Notes: generated by a model from the letters alone, not told the origin. Counted from the stretch's first letter, positions 1-9,712 are shown. The stretch is 64,000 nt of DNA from Candidatus Thiothrix sulfatifontis (GCA_022828425.1 CP094685.1:2604001-2668000); one strand, 5' to 3'. Program-made: numbers and translations.

Positions 1-1
1 T

Positions 2-1258
2 CCGTATTTGACTGAGGTTGAGGAACAAGTGGGCAACAGTTGCGTGGCAAATGCGTGCGCGGGTGCGTATGAATACTTGGCTAAACGTCATTTGGGGGAA
101 TCCGCTGATGTCAGTCGCTTGTTTATTTATTACAACGCTCGCTATGAAGACGATGACATCGAGAATGACGACGGCACATCCATGCAGTCGGCGATTGAAG
201 GATTAAAGAAGTACGGTGCGTGCCACGAAAATTTGTGGCCTAACGACACAGACTACATTACCGAAGAACCGGCGGCGGAAGCCTATGAACACGCCGCCAA
301 TTTCAAAATCGCTGAAGCCGAATACGTCGAAACAGATTTGGATTTGTATCGTCACACCTTGGCAGAAGGCTATCCCATTGCGTTTTGTCTGAACACTTTC
401 TCTTCGTTTGATGAAGCAACCGACAACCGTGGGCGCGTCCCCTTACCAAAAAAGACCGAGCAGGTACGCGAAGAACACGGCTGGCACGCCATGCTTTGTG
501 TTGGCTATTTAGACAAAGATAAGATGTTCATCGTGCGTAATTCCTGGGGAAATGCATGGGGGGATCGTGGCTATTGCTACATTCCCTATAAATATGTGAT
601 TCACGCTGAACTCAACGGACATGATACTTGGGTCGTCAAAGCGGTTGAGGACTTGGATTTTAATGCTGACATTGAATCCGAAGATGACAGCTCTTACTTT
701 GCCGAAGATGGCGCAATCCAACTGTTCGATTTCTATGTTGCCACGGACGCGGTTGAGGATTTTTCTACAGCATTGGAGGCATTGTGTGAACAATATGCCA
801 ATGCGGAAGCCTTCTATTTTGACTACGAAGAAAGTGAAGAAGATGGCGTCACCTACGCCATTATCAGCAACTTCGACATCTCGTTGGATGACCCTGAAAC
901 GTTCTTGGAAGCGCTGGATACGTTGTGCAACGAATGGGCAGACGCTGAAAATTACGCTTTCAGCATAGAAGGTTACGACGATGACGATAGCGAAGCCGCC
1001 GCCGCACTGACGTTAAGTGATTTCTATATCTACACCGACAACGCTGAAACCGTCGCCGCAAAAATTGAAAAATTATGCGCCAAACACACGACTGACGATG
1101 ATTACACGCTTGAATGGGAAGAGAGCGAGGATGAAAACGGTGCTTACCTTGGATTTTCAACCTTTGAAATCACGCCAAATGATGAAGAAGCATTTTTAGC
1201 CGCACTGGAAACACTTTGCGAAAAACTGTCCAACGATAACGGTTATAACTGGGAATAA
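2..1258 (+). CDS. Papain-like (C1-type) cysteine peptidase with C-terminal acidic repeats, 5' partial
   Basis: The reading frame is open to the window edge and enters with P-Y-L-T-E-V-E-E-Q, the usual sequence just before the catalytic site of bacterial C1 peptidases, so the true start lies upstream. The catalytic Cys is in QVGNSCVANA, the His in HGWHAMLCVGY and the Asn in RNSWGNAWG, so the triad looks intact. After the peptidase domain (about residue 210 onward) come four degenerate repeats of about 45 residues, each with a F-x-(I/V/F)-x-x-x-D...A-L-x-x-L-C core and very rich in Asp/Glu. I do not recognise this repeat. Its stop codon overlaps the next start by one base (TAATG), so it is probably co-translated with the helicase gene. 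The substrate is unknown. A defence or protein quality-control role is only inference. Confidence 0.8.
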   Translation, partial: PYLTEVEEQVGNSCVANACAGAYEYLAKRHLGESADVSRLFIYYNARYEDDDIENDDGTSMQSAIEGLKKYGACHENLWPNDTDYITEEPAAEAYEHAANFKIAEAEYVETDLDLYRHTLAEGYPIAFCLNTFSSFDEATDNRGRVPLPKKTEQVREEHGWHAMLCVGYLDKDKMFIVRNSWGNAWGDRGYCYIPYKYVIHAELNGHDTWVVKAVEDLDFNADIESEDDSSYFAEDGAIQLFDFYVATDAVEDFSTALEALCEQYANAEAFYFDYEESEEDGVTYAIISNFDISLDDPETFLEALDTLCNEWADAENYAFSIEGYDDDDSEAAAALTLSDFYIYTDNAETVAAKIEKLCAKHTTDDDYTLEWEESEDENGAYLGFSTFEITPNDEEAFLAALETLCEKLSNDNGYNWE

Positions 1259-4143
1259 TGCAGATACTACTTTATAACGAACTGAATCCTGACAAAATCA
1301 CCGGCTTCCGCAAATGGCGCTCTTTCATCGAAGCCGATGATCTCAAGTCCGCTGACGTCAAAAAAATCGGTGACAACTTATACCGAGCGCGGCTCAACCG
1401 CAGCGACCGTTTGCTGCTGGCTTTTTACAACTACCAAGATCAACGTTACGCATTGGTGCTGGAATACCTCAAAAGCCACGATTACGCCGGTTCACGCTTC
1501 CTCAGTCACGGCGCGGTCATCGACGAAGACAAAATTCCCGCACTCGAACACGCCCCCGACGACACCCCCAACCTTGCTTACGTCAACACCCAACACGGGC
1601 GTTTCAATCTGTTGGATAAAATCATTTCGTTTGACGACACCCAGCAAGCCGTTTTCGAGCTACCGCCACCGCTGGTGATCATTGGTTCGGCAGGCAGTGG
1701 CAAAACCGCTTTGACGCTGGAAAAGCTCAAAGCCTGCCCCGGCGATGTCTTATACGTCACCCTATCGCCGTATCTGGTGAAAAATTCCCGCGACCTGTAT
1801 TACGCCCACGGCTACGAAAACGCGCAACAACACGTCGATTTCCTCTCCTTCCAAGAATTTCTCGAAAGCATCCAAGTCCCAGGCGGCAAACCGCTTCATT
1901 TCCGCGAATTTGCGCAGTGGTTCAGCCGTTTACCGCGCACGCCCATTAAAGATGCACACAAATTGTTCGAGGAATTCAAAGGGGTCATTACCGGCCCTTC
2001 CGTTGACAGCGCTTACCTCAGCCGCGACGAATACCTCAACCTAGGCATCAAGCAGTCGATTTTCTTGGAAGACGAACGCCCGGTTGTTTACGATATTTTC
2101 AGTCGCTATCTGAGTTTTTTGCAGGAAAATCAACGTTACGACAGCAATATTCTCAGCCACCAATACCTAGAACGGGTTGCACCACGCTACGATTTCGTGG
2201 TGGTGGATGAGGTGCAGGATTTAACCAATATCCAGCTTTTCCTCATTCTCAAAACCTTGCGCGACCCCACGGGATTTTTGCTGTGTGGCGATTCCAACCA
2301 AATCGTCCACCCCAATTTTTTCTCGTGGAGCAAGCTCAAAAGCCTGTTTTACACCCACGGCGAATTGCAGGCGGATGTCGATTTAATCCGCATCCTGAGC
2401 ACCAATTACCGCAATTCCCCGCAAGTCACCGCACTGGCAAACCGGATTTTGCTGCTCAAAAATGCCCGCTTCGGCTCGATTGATCGTGAAAGCAATTATC
2501 TGGTGCAAAGCAATGGGCATGTGCAAGGCGATGTGGTATTCCTGCAAGACCGCGATAACATCCGCCGCGAACTCGATGCCAAAACCCGTACCTCCACCCG
2601 TTTTGCCGTGGTGGTCATGCACCCCGAACAAAAAGCCGAAGCGCAACAACATTTCAACACGCCGCTGGTATTCTCGATCCAAGAAGCCAAGGGGCTTGAA
2701 TACGACAATATTATTCTCTACAACTTCCTGAGTGCAGAAAACAAACGCTTCCGCGAAATCAGCGCAGGTGTGACTCACGCCGACCTGCAACAAGACCTGA
2801 GTTACGCCCGCGCTAAAAACAAAACCGATAAGTCGCTGGAAACCTACAAGTTTTACATTAACGCACTCTACGTTGCCCTGACCCGTGCTGTGCGTAATTT
2901 GTACTGGATCGAGGCCGAATCCAAACAACACGTGCTGGATTTGCTAGGCTTGCATGATGCGCAAGAGACGCTCAATCTCGCTAACCAAAATTCCAGCCGC
3001 GAAGAATGGCAACGCGAAGCCCACAAACTTGAGTTGCAAGGCAAGCAAGAACAAGCTGACCGTATCCGCCAAGAAATTCTCCAGCAACAAAACCCGGATT
3101 GGGCAGTTTATACCGGCGAAACCTTGCAGCAATTGCACACCCAAGCCATTCAGCAGGGCGATAAAAAAGCCCGGCTGGCTCTGTTTGAAGTCGCGCTGGT
3201 ATACGAAGACCGGCAATGCCTACGCGATTTAATCAAGGTTGAGTTCAAACCTGCACGGCATCCTGCCAATGGCATCAAGCAATTACAGCAGAAATATTAC
3301 CTGCCTTATCAGCTTAAAAATCCAGTGGCTTTGCGCAACCAGCTCAATAAATTTGGCGTGGATTTCCGCAACCCGTTCAACCAAACCCCGCTGATGGTGG
3401 CGGCTTGGTTGGGCAACTCAAGCCTGATTAATGAACTGGCGGCACTCGGTGCCAACCCCGAATACGTGGATAATAACCACTTCACCGCGTTTCAGATTGC
3501 CTTGCAACAAGCCAGCAAAGACGAGAAATACGCCAAACATCACCTTGCCAGCATTTACCGGCAACTCGCCCCCGACAGTTTAAGCATTCAAATTGACGGC
3601 AAATTATTAAAACTCGATCAGCACAGCATGGAGTTTTTCCTGCTCAATCTAATGATTGCACTGTTTTACCGCGCCCTGCCTCTTAAAATCGGTGGAAACG
3701 GTGGCTTTGGTACGCAAGACATTATTGACGCAGTGGCACATTTCCCACCGGAGGTATTAAGCCCACAACGCAAACAACGCGCCTATATTTCCAGCATTTT
3801 CTCGAAAAACGAGATGTATCGCGACGACCGTTACAACCGCAAACTGTTCTATCGGGTGCGCCAAGGGCATTACCTGTTCAACCCCAGCCTCATGTTGAAA
3901 GTGGAAGGTGAGTGGGTCAATATTTACGACATGCTGGATCTCGACAAGTTGGCTTACCACCCCGCCGATACCCCGGATTGGTGGAGCGAGCACGATCAAG
4001 CCCGCTGGGACGCTTGGCTGGATGCGGGACGCGACCACATTAAACACCAGCTTCAGCAAGTGCGCACTGCCATGCTGAATGATGCACTTTCCATGTTAAA
4101 ATCCCTGTGCGAACAAGAATTACGTAAGATTCAGGACAGTTAA
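1258..4143 (+). CDS. UvrD/Rep-type SF1 helicase with N-terminal RelE-like region and C-terminal ankyrin repeat
   Basis: This 961-residue protein carries a P-loop GSAGSGKT at residues 143-150, a Walker B/motif II VVVDEVQDL near 314-322, and the UvrD-type motif YVALTRAVRNLYW near 537. It is therefore an SF1A-like DNA helicase or ATPase. The first 80 residues (G-D-N-L-Y-R-A-R-L...A-L-V-L-E-Y-L-K-S-H-D-Y) resemble the strand order of RelE/ParE toxins, although this is weak similarity by eye. Around residues 704-750 there is an ankyrin-type unit (NQTPLMVAAWLGNSSLINEL). The last 150 residues are unassigned. The start overlaps the stop of the papain-like gene by one base, which indicates coupling. 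Partner and substrate are unknown. Confidence 0.8.
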   Translation: MQILLYNELNPDKITGFRKWRSFIEADDLKSADVKKIGDNLYRARLNRSDRLLLAFYNYQDQRYALVLEYLKSHDYAGSRFLSHGAVIDEDKIPALEHAPDDTPNLAYVNTQHGRFNLLDKIISFDDTQQAVFELPPPLVIIGSAGSGKTALTLEKLKACPGDVLYVTLSPYLVKNSRDLYYAHGYENAQQHVDFLSFQEFLESIQVPGGKPLHFREFAQWFSRLPRTPIKDAHKLFEEFKGVITGPSVDSAYLSRDEYLNLGIKQSIFLEDERPVVYDIFSRYLSFLQENQRYDSNILSHQYLERVAPRYDFVVVDEVQDLTNIQLFLILKTLRDPTGFLLCGDSNQIVHPNFFSWSKLKSLFYTHGELQADVDLIRILSTNYRNSPQVTALANRILLLKNARFGSIDRESNYLVQSNGHVQGDVVFLQDRDNIRRELDAKTRTSTRFAVVVMHPEQKAEAQQHFNTPLVFSIQEAKGLEYDNIILYNFLSAENKRFREISAGVTHADLQQDLSYARAKNKTDKSLETYKFYINALYVALTRAVRNLYWIEAESKQHVLDLLGLHDAQETLNLANQNSSREEWQREAHKLELQGKQEQADRIRQEILQQQNPDWAVYTGETLQQLHTQAIQQGDKKARLALFEVALVYEDRQCLRDLIKVEFKPARHPANGIKQLQQKYYLPYQLKNPVALRNQLNKFGVDFRNPFNQTPLMVAAWLGNSSLINELAALGANPEYVDNNHFTAFQIALQQASKDEKYAKHHLASIYRQLAPDSLSIQIDGKLLKLDQHSMEFFLLNLMIALFYRALPLKIGGNGGFGTQDIIDAVAHFPPEVLSPQRKQRAYISSIFSKNEMYRDDRYNRKLFYRVRQGHYLFNPSLMLKVEGEWVNIYDMLDLDKLAYHPADTPDWWSEHDQARWDAWLDAGRDHIKHQLQQVRTAMLNDALSMLKSLCEQELRKIQDS

Positions 4144-4145
4144 TC

Positions 4146-5051
4146 GTGATCAATTACAAACACTTATACTACTTTCGTGAAGTGGCGACTTTAGGCAGCA
4201 TTGTGCGTGCCTGCGAAAGCCTGAACCTGACCCCGCAAACCATTAGCGGGCAATTGCAATTGCTGGAAGAATCCCTCGGCGTCAAACTCTTCCGCAAACA
4301 AGGCCGCAATCTGGAACTCACCGATGCGGGGCATACCACGCGGCGTTATGCCGATGAAATTTTCCAACTGGGCAGTGCTTTGGAACAAGCTTTACAAACC
4401 CACCCTTCCGGGCAGGCACGGCTGTTTCGGGTTGGCATCGTCGATGTGGTTCCCAAAACCATTGCCTATAAATTGCTGGAACCGGCGATGTTGCTCAGCC
4501 CGCAAATTCACATTGTGTGCCACGAAGGGCCTTTACCTGACTTGCTGGGGGAGCTTGCCATGCACCGCATTGAACTGGTAATTGCGGATAAGCCGCTTCC
4601 CAATACACTGCCAATCAAAGGTTTTTCACACCGTTTGGGGTTTAGTGGCATTAGCTTTTTTGCCCACACCACAGTAAAAGCAGACTTGCTGGGTGAATTC
4701 CCGCAATGCTTGCACAGCGCACCGTTGCTGATTCCCAGTGAAGGCACGTCAGTACGCAATGAACTCATGAATTGGTTTCATCAACAGAAAGTGCAGCCGA
4801 ATATTATTGGAGAATTTGATGACAGTGCGCTCATGCGGGCGTTTGGTTTCGGCGGTGCGGGTGTTTTTGTCGCACCCTCGGTGCAGGAAGATACGTTTAC
4901 TCAGGAAACGGATATTCATTGTATCGGGCGAGCCGACGGCGTAATGGAGCAGTTTTTTGCGATTTCGGTGGAACGGCGAATCAGCCATCCTGCGGTCTTG
5001 GCGATTACCAAGAGTGCGCAGGATTGGCTGCAACCCAAAGCTAAGCTGTGA
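4146..5051 (+). CDS. LysR-family transcriptional regulator, NhaR type
   Basis: The 301-residue protein begins at a GTG two bases after the helicase stop. The N-terminal winged helix-turn-helix (INYKHLYYFREV, LTPQTISGQLQLLEESLG, KLFRKQGRNLELTDAG) matches the NhaR branch of LysR regulators, which in E. coli activates the Na+/H+ antiporter gene nhaA in response to sodium. The remainder is the usual two-lobed effector-binding domain. No nhaA lies next to it, although a Mrp Na+/H+ antiporter operon lies about 43 kb away. It converges on terB with only three bases between the stops, so it may be read through from the helicase gene. Its target is not evident from the sequence. Confidence 0.85.
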   Translation: MINYKHLYYFREVATLGSIVRACESLNLTPQTISGQLQLLEESLGVKLFRKQGRNLELTDAGHTTRRYADEIFQLGSALEQALQTHPSGQARLFRVGIVDVVPKTIAYKLLEPAMLLSPQIHIVCHEGPLPDLLGELAMHRIELVIADKPLPNTLPIKGFSHRLGFSGISFFAHTTVKADLLGEFPQCLHSAPLLIPSEGTSVRNELMNWFHQQKVQPNIIGEFDDSALMRAFGFGGAGVFVAPSVQEDTFTQETDIHCIGRADGVMEQFFAISVERRISHPAVLAITKSAQDWLQPKAKL

Positions 5052-5054
5052 TGA

Positions 5055-5510
5055 TTACACGCCGAAATCTTCGGGTGACACATTCAAATCACGGCACATT
5101 TCACGCACCATCTGCTTCTCTTTAGCGTCAAATTCGCCGTCGGCACTGCCAATGGCGCAACATACGCGTACCATCAAACGCGCAGCGTCGGGTTTACTGC
5201 GCAGTTTGCTAATGATTTTCAGGGCTTCTGCTTTACCGATTTCATTGTCGAACTCGAAGTTTTCCGCAACTTTGTTGAAGAACGTGATGACGTCTTTGGT
5301 TTCAAACACTTTCAATTCATCCGATTGTTGGATGAATTTCATCATCTTCTGCTTTTCAGCAGAATCGATGCTGCCATCCGCAGCGGCAACCAACGCGCAA
5401 CCGGCAACGCACGCTTCCATGAATTCACGGTTTTTGAACTTACCGATTTCAGCGGTTAGTTTAGCGCGGGCTTCCCCGGCTTTTTCTTTCAAGGTATCAA
5501 AAAATGACAT
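5055..5510 (-). CDS. terB: Tellurite resistance protein TerB
   Basis: This 151-residue protein is the all-helical cytoplasmic TerB. It carries two acidic metal-binding segments, AAADGSIDSAEKQ and GSADGEFDAKEKQ, arranged as internal repeats as in E. coli TerB, which has 151 residues. TerB is thought to link TerC at the membrane with TerD-family proteins. It lies 19 bases downstream of terC and is clearly the second gene of a terC-terB unit. It ends three bases from the convergent LysR gene. Confidence 0.93.
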   Translation of the reverse strand: MSFFDTLKEKAGEARAKLTAEIGKFKNREFMEACVAGCALVAAADGSIDSAEKQKMMKFIQQSDELKVFETKDVITFFNKVAENFEFDNEIGKAEALKIISKLRSKPDAARLMVRVCCAIGSADGEFDAKEKQMVREMCRDLNVSPEDFGV

Positions 5511-5529
5511 CGAATAATCTCCTTACAAG

Positions 5530-6570
5530 TTAGGCTTCCGCCAATAATTTCTTTTTGTGACGCAGTGAAGACACAATCGACAACACAATAAACGTCACGC
5601 CGATCAAGCCAGTAATCACTTCGGGAATATGGTAGTGAATACTAAACAGCATAATCACCGCCAACGCACCGATACCGTAATGCGCACCGTGTTCCAGATA
5701 AATGTATTCGTCCAAGGTGCCTTTGTGTACCAAATGCACAGTCAGAGAGCGCACAAACATTGCGCCAATCGCCAGACCCAACATAATAATGACGACATCT
5801 TTGGTGATCGCAAACGCGCCAATTACGCCGTCAAATGAGAAGGATGCATCCAATACTTCAAGGTATAAAAAGCCTGCCAAACCGTTACGTTTAACACTGT
5901 TGACAACCGCTTCACCTTCCGCTTCGTCTTCAAAAAACACGTCTAAACTACTGACCGCAATGTATAACACCACGCCAGCCAAACCCGCCACCAATACGGT
6001 TAAACGGGTTTTATCATCAATCGGCAGGAAATGCTGCAATAAGAACAACACGATCAACGACAATAGCACGCTAATCACGTCGAGCTTGCCCATCGCACTC
6101 ATGCGTTCTTCGATGGCATGAATCCAGTGAACATCCTTTTCGTTGTCGAACATAAAGCTCAGGAACACCAACAACAAGAACATGCCACCAAACGCCGCAA
6201 TACCCGCATGGCTTTCCATCAAATGGCGGGAATATTCCTCTGGATTATTCAACGCCATGCTCATGACATCAATCGTACCTAGCCCCGTCGCCACCGCCAC
6301 AATCACAATCGGGAACACTAAACGCATCCCGAATACCGCAATCAGAATACCGACGGTTAAAAATAGCTGTTGCCATTTTTCATCCATCTCCCTGAGGACA
6401 GAAGCATTCACCACCGCATTATCAAAAGACAGGCTCACTTCCATGACGCCTAACACCACCACCAAGAAAATGGCCGTAGCTATGCCCATCGAAGTGGTCG
6501 CACCCCACCAAATCGCCAAACCCACACAGAGGAAGGTGACTAAAAACGAATATTTAAAATCCTGAAACAT
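5530..6570 (-). CDS. terC: TerC integral membrane protein
   Basis: The 346-residue protein has about nine hydrophobic helices and the TerC signature of acidic residues buried in membrane segments (EVSLSFDNAVVNA near residue 45, EVLDASFSFDGVIGAFA near 235). TerC proteins act with TerB in tellurite and phage resistance, and related members support metalation of secreted enzymes. Here terC is separated from terE by 95 bases that contain a strong hairpin with a T-rich tail. It may therefore have its own promoter or be expressed by partial readthrough. terB follows directly. Confidence 0.93.
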   Translation of the reverse strand: MFQDFKYSFLVTFLCVGLAIWWGATTSMGIATAIFLVVVLGVMEVSLSFDNAVVNASVLREMDEKWQQLFLTVGILIAVFGMRLVFPIVIVAVATGLGTIDVMSMALNNPEEYSRHLMESHAGIAAFGGMFLLLVFLSFMFDNEKDVHWIHAIEERMSAMGKLDVISVLLSLIVLFLLQHFLPIDDKTRLTVLVAGLAGVVLYIAVSSLDVFFEDEAEGEAVVNSVKRNGLAGFLYLEVLDASFSFDGVIGAFAITKDVVIIMLGLAIGAMFVRSLTVHLVHKGTLDEYIYLEHGAHYGIGALAVIMLFSIHYHIPEVITGLIGVTFIVLSIVSSLRHKKKLLAEA

Positions 6571-6601
6571 AAGGTTAATACTTTAGTTAAGAACAAACAA
6601 A

Positions 6602-6627
6602 ACAGGCATCTGCAACGAGATGCCTGT
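6602..6627 (-). terminator. Rho-independent terminator after terE
   Basis: A perfect 10-bp stem (ACAGGCATCT with AGATGCCTGT) encloses a 6-base loop. On the minus strand it is followed by TTTGTTTGTTC. It sits 38 bases beyond the terE stop, so it should end the terZ-A-D-E transcript or reduce its flow into terC and terB. Confidence 0.75.
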
Positions 6628-6665
6628 CAAATCATACGTGCATGGCGAACCATGCCTGACCGTAT

Positions 6666-7244
6666 TTAGCCAAGATTAACGCCCATAGAGGCAGCCATCG
6701 GGCCTAAACCACCCGCAAAACCTTGACCGACCGCTTTGAATTTCCACTCAGCATTGTGACGATACACTTCGCCAAACAACATAGCCGTTTCCACGCTGGC
6801 ATCTTCAGACAGGTCGTAACGCGCAATTTCAGTATTATCCGCAGCGTTCACCAAGCGGATATACGCATTGCTGACTTGCCCAAAGTTTTGTTTGCGGGCT
6901 TCTGCATCATGGATAGTCACAGCGAATACCAATTTCTTAACATTTTCACCCATGCCTGCAAGGTTCAGCTTCACTTGTTCGTCATCGCCCTCGCCTTCGC
7001 CGGTTTTGTTATCACCCAGATGTTCGACGTTGCCGCACGCGGATTTCTTATTGTTGTAGAAAATAAACGAGTCATCCGACAACACTTTACCGTCTTCGCC
7101 TAACATAAATGCGGAGGCATCCAAGTCAAAACCAGCGCCATCGGTCGCACGGGTATCCCAACCCAAACCTACCAATACGCCGGTCAAACCGGGGGCTTCT
7201 TTGGTTAACGAAACGTTGCCACCTTTTTGTAAACTAACAGCCAT
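6666..7244 (-). CDS. terE: TerE, TerD-family calcium-binding stress protein
   Basis: This 192-residue protein is a single TerD domain. It has the N-terminal signature [16 protein letters not shown], the metal-binding loop GFDLDASAF and the second acidic loop [14 protein letters not shown]. It matches TerE rather than TerD in segments such as GEDGKVLSD and ARKQNFG. These soluble proteins bind Ca2+ and assemble at the inner face of the membrane around TerC/TerB. It lies 37 bases downstream of terD and is the last gene before the terminator. Confidence 0.9.
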   Translation of the reverse strand: MAVSLQKGGNVSLTKEAPGLTGVLVGLGWDTRATDGAGFDLDASAFMLGEDGKVLSDDSFIFYNNKKSACGNVEHLGDNKTGEGEGDDEQVKLNLAGMGENVKKLVFAVTIHDAEARKQNFGQVSNAYIRLVNAADNTEIARYDLSEDASVETAMLFGEVYRHNAEWKFKAVGQGFAGGLGPMAASMGVNLG

Positions 7245-7281
7245 TGTAAAACTCCATTATCTTAATCATTGAATAAAAAAC

Positions 7282-7860
7282 TTAACCAATGCTAATGCCG
7301 TATTGGTCACACATGGCCTTTAAACCGCCCGCATAACCTTGCCCAACGGCACGAAATTTCCATTCCTCGTTGTTGCGGTACAACTCACCGAACACCATCG
7401 CGGTTTCAGTGGAATAATCTTCTGCCAAATCGTAACGCACGATTTCCGTGCCGGTAACATCATTAACCACACGAATAAACGCATTGGCGACTTGACCGAA
7501 ATTCTGCCGACGCGCTTCGGCATCGTGAATCGTCACAGTAAACGCCACCTTGGTAATGTCGGCAGGCACTTTGCTCAAATCCACTCTCATGGATTCATCA
7601 TCGCCATCACCTTGCCCGGTACGATTATCGCCCGTGTGTTCAACGGAACCGTCGGTGGATTTCAGTTGATTGTAAAAAATAAAATCCGCATCGCCGCGCA
7701 CTTTACCGCTCGCGGTCAGCAAAAATGCACTGGCATCAAGGTCGAAACCTGCGCCATCGGTACTGCGCTCATCCCACCCCAAACCAATAAGAATTTTGGT
7801 TAAACTGGGATCGGTTTTGCTTAAAGAAAGATTGCCGCCTTTTTGTAAACTTAAAGCCAT
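7282..7860 (-). CDS. terD: TerD, calcium-binding stress protein
   Basis: This is a 192-residue TerD domain protein with [11 protein letters not shown] and [14 protein letters not shown] acidic metal-binding loops. The segment [12 protein letters not shown] is nearly identical to the E. coli protein. The C-terminal [15 protein letters not shown] is the usual family ending. Its closest neighbour in the window is terE, and the two are probably an old tandem duplication. It lies 24 bases downstream of terA on the minus strand. Confidence 0.92.
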   Translation of the reverse strand: MALSLQKGGNLSLSKTDPSLTKILIGLGWDERSTDGAGFDLDASAFLLTASGKVRGDADFIFYNQLKSTDGSVEHTGDNRTGQGDGDDESMRVDLSKVPADITKVAFTVTIHDAEARRQNFGQVANAFIRVVNDVTGTEIVRYDLAEDYSTETAMVFGELYRNNEEWKFRAVGQGYAGGLKAMCDQYGISIG

Positions 7861-7884
7861 CTCACATTCCTTTTATTTTAACAC

Positions 7885-9102
7885 TTATTTTGAACCTGCC
7901 CGCCAGTTTAAACCCCAATGATAGGCTTGATCCATTTCCTGATGCCCTTTGAAATAACGCACTTCGCGATTAACCTGCAAGGCACCATTGACATTTTCCA
8001 ACACCAACACCGCACACATGCCCAGTGAATTGCTGCCTTCGGTCAAGCGAATTTCTAACGGGGGTTCATTCGGCACATAAATAGTGACGACACCATCGGT
8101 TTGTGCCCAGTTCGGCGCACCTTCGTAGATAAAGGCGTACACCAGAACCCGCTTAAAGGTTTGCCACTGTTGCCCGTTAATGTGCAGCCATTCACCTTCA
8201 CTGATCGCGCCCGTGCGGTCATCGCCTTTCAACTCGATAAACGGGTCAGAGCGGAACGAACCAAAGCGGTTGCCGAGGGCTTGAATCGCGCTAATCGTGC
8301 CGTCGCGCTGTTCGTACAAACAACCGACATCCAGATCCATGCCTTTATTGCTACCGCCGCCGAATAAGCCGCCCAGCAAACCGCCACTTTTCGCAGCCGG
8401 TGCTTGACCACGATTCCAGTTCAGGTTGATGCGGATTTCGCCGAAGCCTTCGGTTTTCTTTTCCAGACTGACACGCGGTTTGGCTTTATCCAGCGTCACT
8501 TTGCTCAGGGAAATAGGCTTTTTCGTGGGTGCAGGCGGAGGTGTTACTGGCGGTGCTGCCGCTGGTGTGGGGTCACTGATTTCTACCCCGAAATGTTCCG
8601 CTAAGGGCTTTAAACCACCCGCGAAACCTTGCCCAACGGCGCGGAATTTCCACTGCCCTTGGCGCAGGTACAATTCGCCCAGAATCAGCGCGGATTCAAC
8701 CCTGCCATTAGCGGGCAAAGTGGCTTGCAATACCGCCTGCCCCGCCGCGTTTTTCACGGTGACTTGCAAATTGGTGAATGCGCCGAAATTGGTGCGGTTT
8801 TCGTGAATGGTGGCGGTGAAGGCTATTTTTTCGGTGCCTGCCAATACATTCGGCAGGTCAACGGCGAATTCAGCACGACCGGCACTGTTGCCGACAAACG
8901 CCACACTGCCATTACCGGGGCGCGGTTGCCCGTAAAACACCATGTCATCATCGCCGCGCACTTTGCCGGTAGCCGTTAAGACAAAGGCGGAAATATCCAC
9001 CTCTGCCCCACTGACTTGGGCAGGCGATAGCAGGACTTCAACGTGCAGTTTTTCACGCGGTACCGGGCAATTTGCCCCAGCCACCAGTTGGGTCACTGAC
9101 AT
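7885..9102 (-). CDS. terA: TerA, two-domain tellurite resistance protein
   Basis: The 405-residue protein has an N-terminal TerD-like domain (residues 1-175, ending in the family signature [15 protein letters not shown]). A Pro/Ala-rich linker (about 178-195) leads to a second TerA domain with GMDLDVGCLYEQRDG and GDDRTGAISEGE. E. coli TerA has a similar length (385). The N-terminal domain lacks the full DLDAS loop (VDISAF instead), so metal binding may rest mainly on the second domain. It follows the terZ-like gene by 10 bases. Confidence 0.88.
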   Translation of the reverse strand: MSVTQLVAGANCPVPREKLHVEVLLSPAQVSGAEVDISAFVLTATGKVRGDDDMVFYGQPRPGNGSVAFVGNSAGRAEFAVDLPNVLAGTEKIAFTATIHENRTNFGAFTNLQVTVKNAAGQAVLQATLPANGRVESALILGELYLRQGQWKFRAVGQGFAGGLKPLAEHFGVEISDPTPAAAPPVTPPPAPTKKPISLSKVTLDKAKPRVSLEKKTEGFGEIRINLNWNRGQAPAAKSGGLLGGLFGGGSNKGMDLDVGCLYEQRDGTISAIQALGNRFGSFRSDPFIELKGDDRTGAISEGEWLHINGQQWQTFKRVLVYAFIYEGAPNWAQTDGVVTIYVPNEPPLEIRLTEGSNSLGMCAVLVLENVNGALQVNREVRYFKGHQEMDQAYHWGLNWRAGSK

Positions 9103-9112
9103 CGCGTTACTC

Positions 9113-9712
9113 CTAGAGTGCTGCCAATACCGCAGGCATCATGTCGTTGGCGACTGCGCCAGCCGTCGGTGTGCCGACTGCTTTCATCTCCCAACCTGCA
9201 CCGTTACGGCTCACAATCGCCATGACTACGCCGGTGTGTGCGCCTTTGTCGGACAGGTTGAATTTCGCCATTTCGGTGTTATTGCTGTCATCCACCAAAC
9301 GGCAGAATGCGCCTCCAACTTCATTGAAGGTTTGCCCACGGAACGAGCAGACCGTGAACGCCAGATACGCCACATTCCCCGGTAAACGGGTCAAATCGAC
9401 GAAAATCACTTCATCATCGCCCGAACCTTCGCCCGTCAGATTGTCGCCGGAATGCTTGATTGAACCGTCGCGGCTTTGCAATTGGCGGAACCACACCACA
9501 TCCAGCAGGTTTTTTTGTGCATCCAGCAACAGGCAGGAAGCGTCCAAGTCAATGTCTGCCGCCGCGCCGCCGCCAAACATGCTACCGAAGAAACCGCTTT
9601 TTTTCGGTGCTTCTGCCGGATCCCAGCCCAAGCCCATACGTACTTTACTCAAGCCACCGCCGCCGGTTTTTTCCAGCGAAATGCGTTGACCTTTGCTTAA
9701 ACTTACAGCCAT
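9113..9712 (-). CDS. terZ: TerZ-like TerD-family protein
   Basis: This TerD-family protein (199 residues from the chosen start) carries a Gly-rich insert, KKSGFFGSMFGGG, before the metal loop DIDLDASCLLLD, plus GDNLTGEGSGDDEV. The layout resembles TerZ/TerX. I chose the ATG at 9712 because it has GGAG six bases upstream, whereas the ATG four codons earlier has AAGG immediately against it. It is the first gene of the minus-strand ter operon and lies 91 bases downstream of the ATP-grasp gene. Confidence 0.82.
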   Translation of the reverse strand: MAVSLSKGQRISLEKTGGGGLSKVRMGLGWDPAEAPKKSGFFGSMFGGGAAADIDLDASCLLLDAQKNLLDVVWFRQLQSRDGSIKHSGDNLTGEGSGDDEVIFVDLTRLPGNVAYLAFTVCSFRGQTFNEVGGAFCRLVDDSNNTEMAKFNLSDKGAHTGVVMAIVSRNGAGWEMKAVGTPTAGAVANDMMPAVLAAL

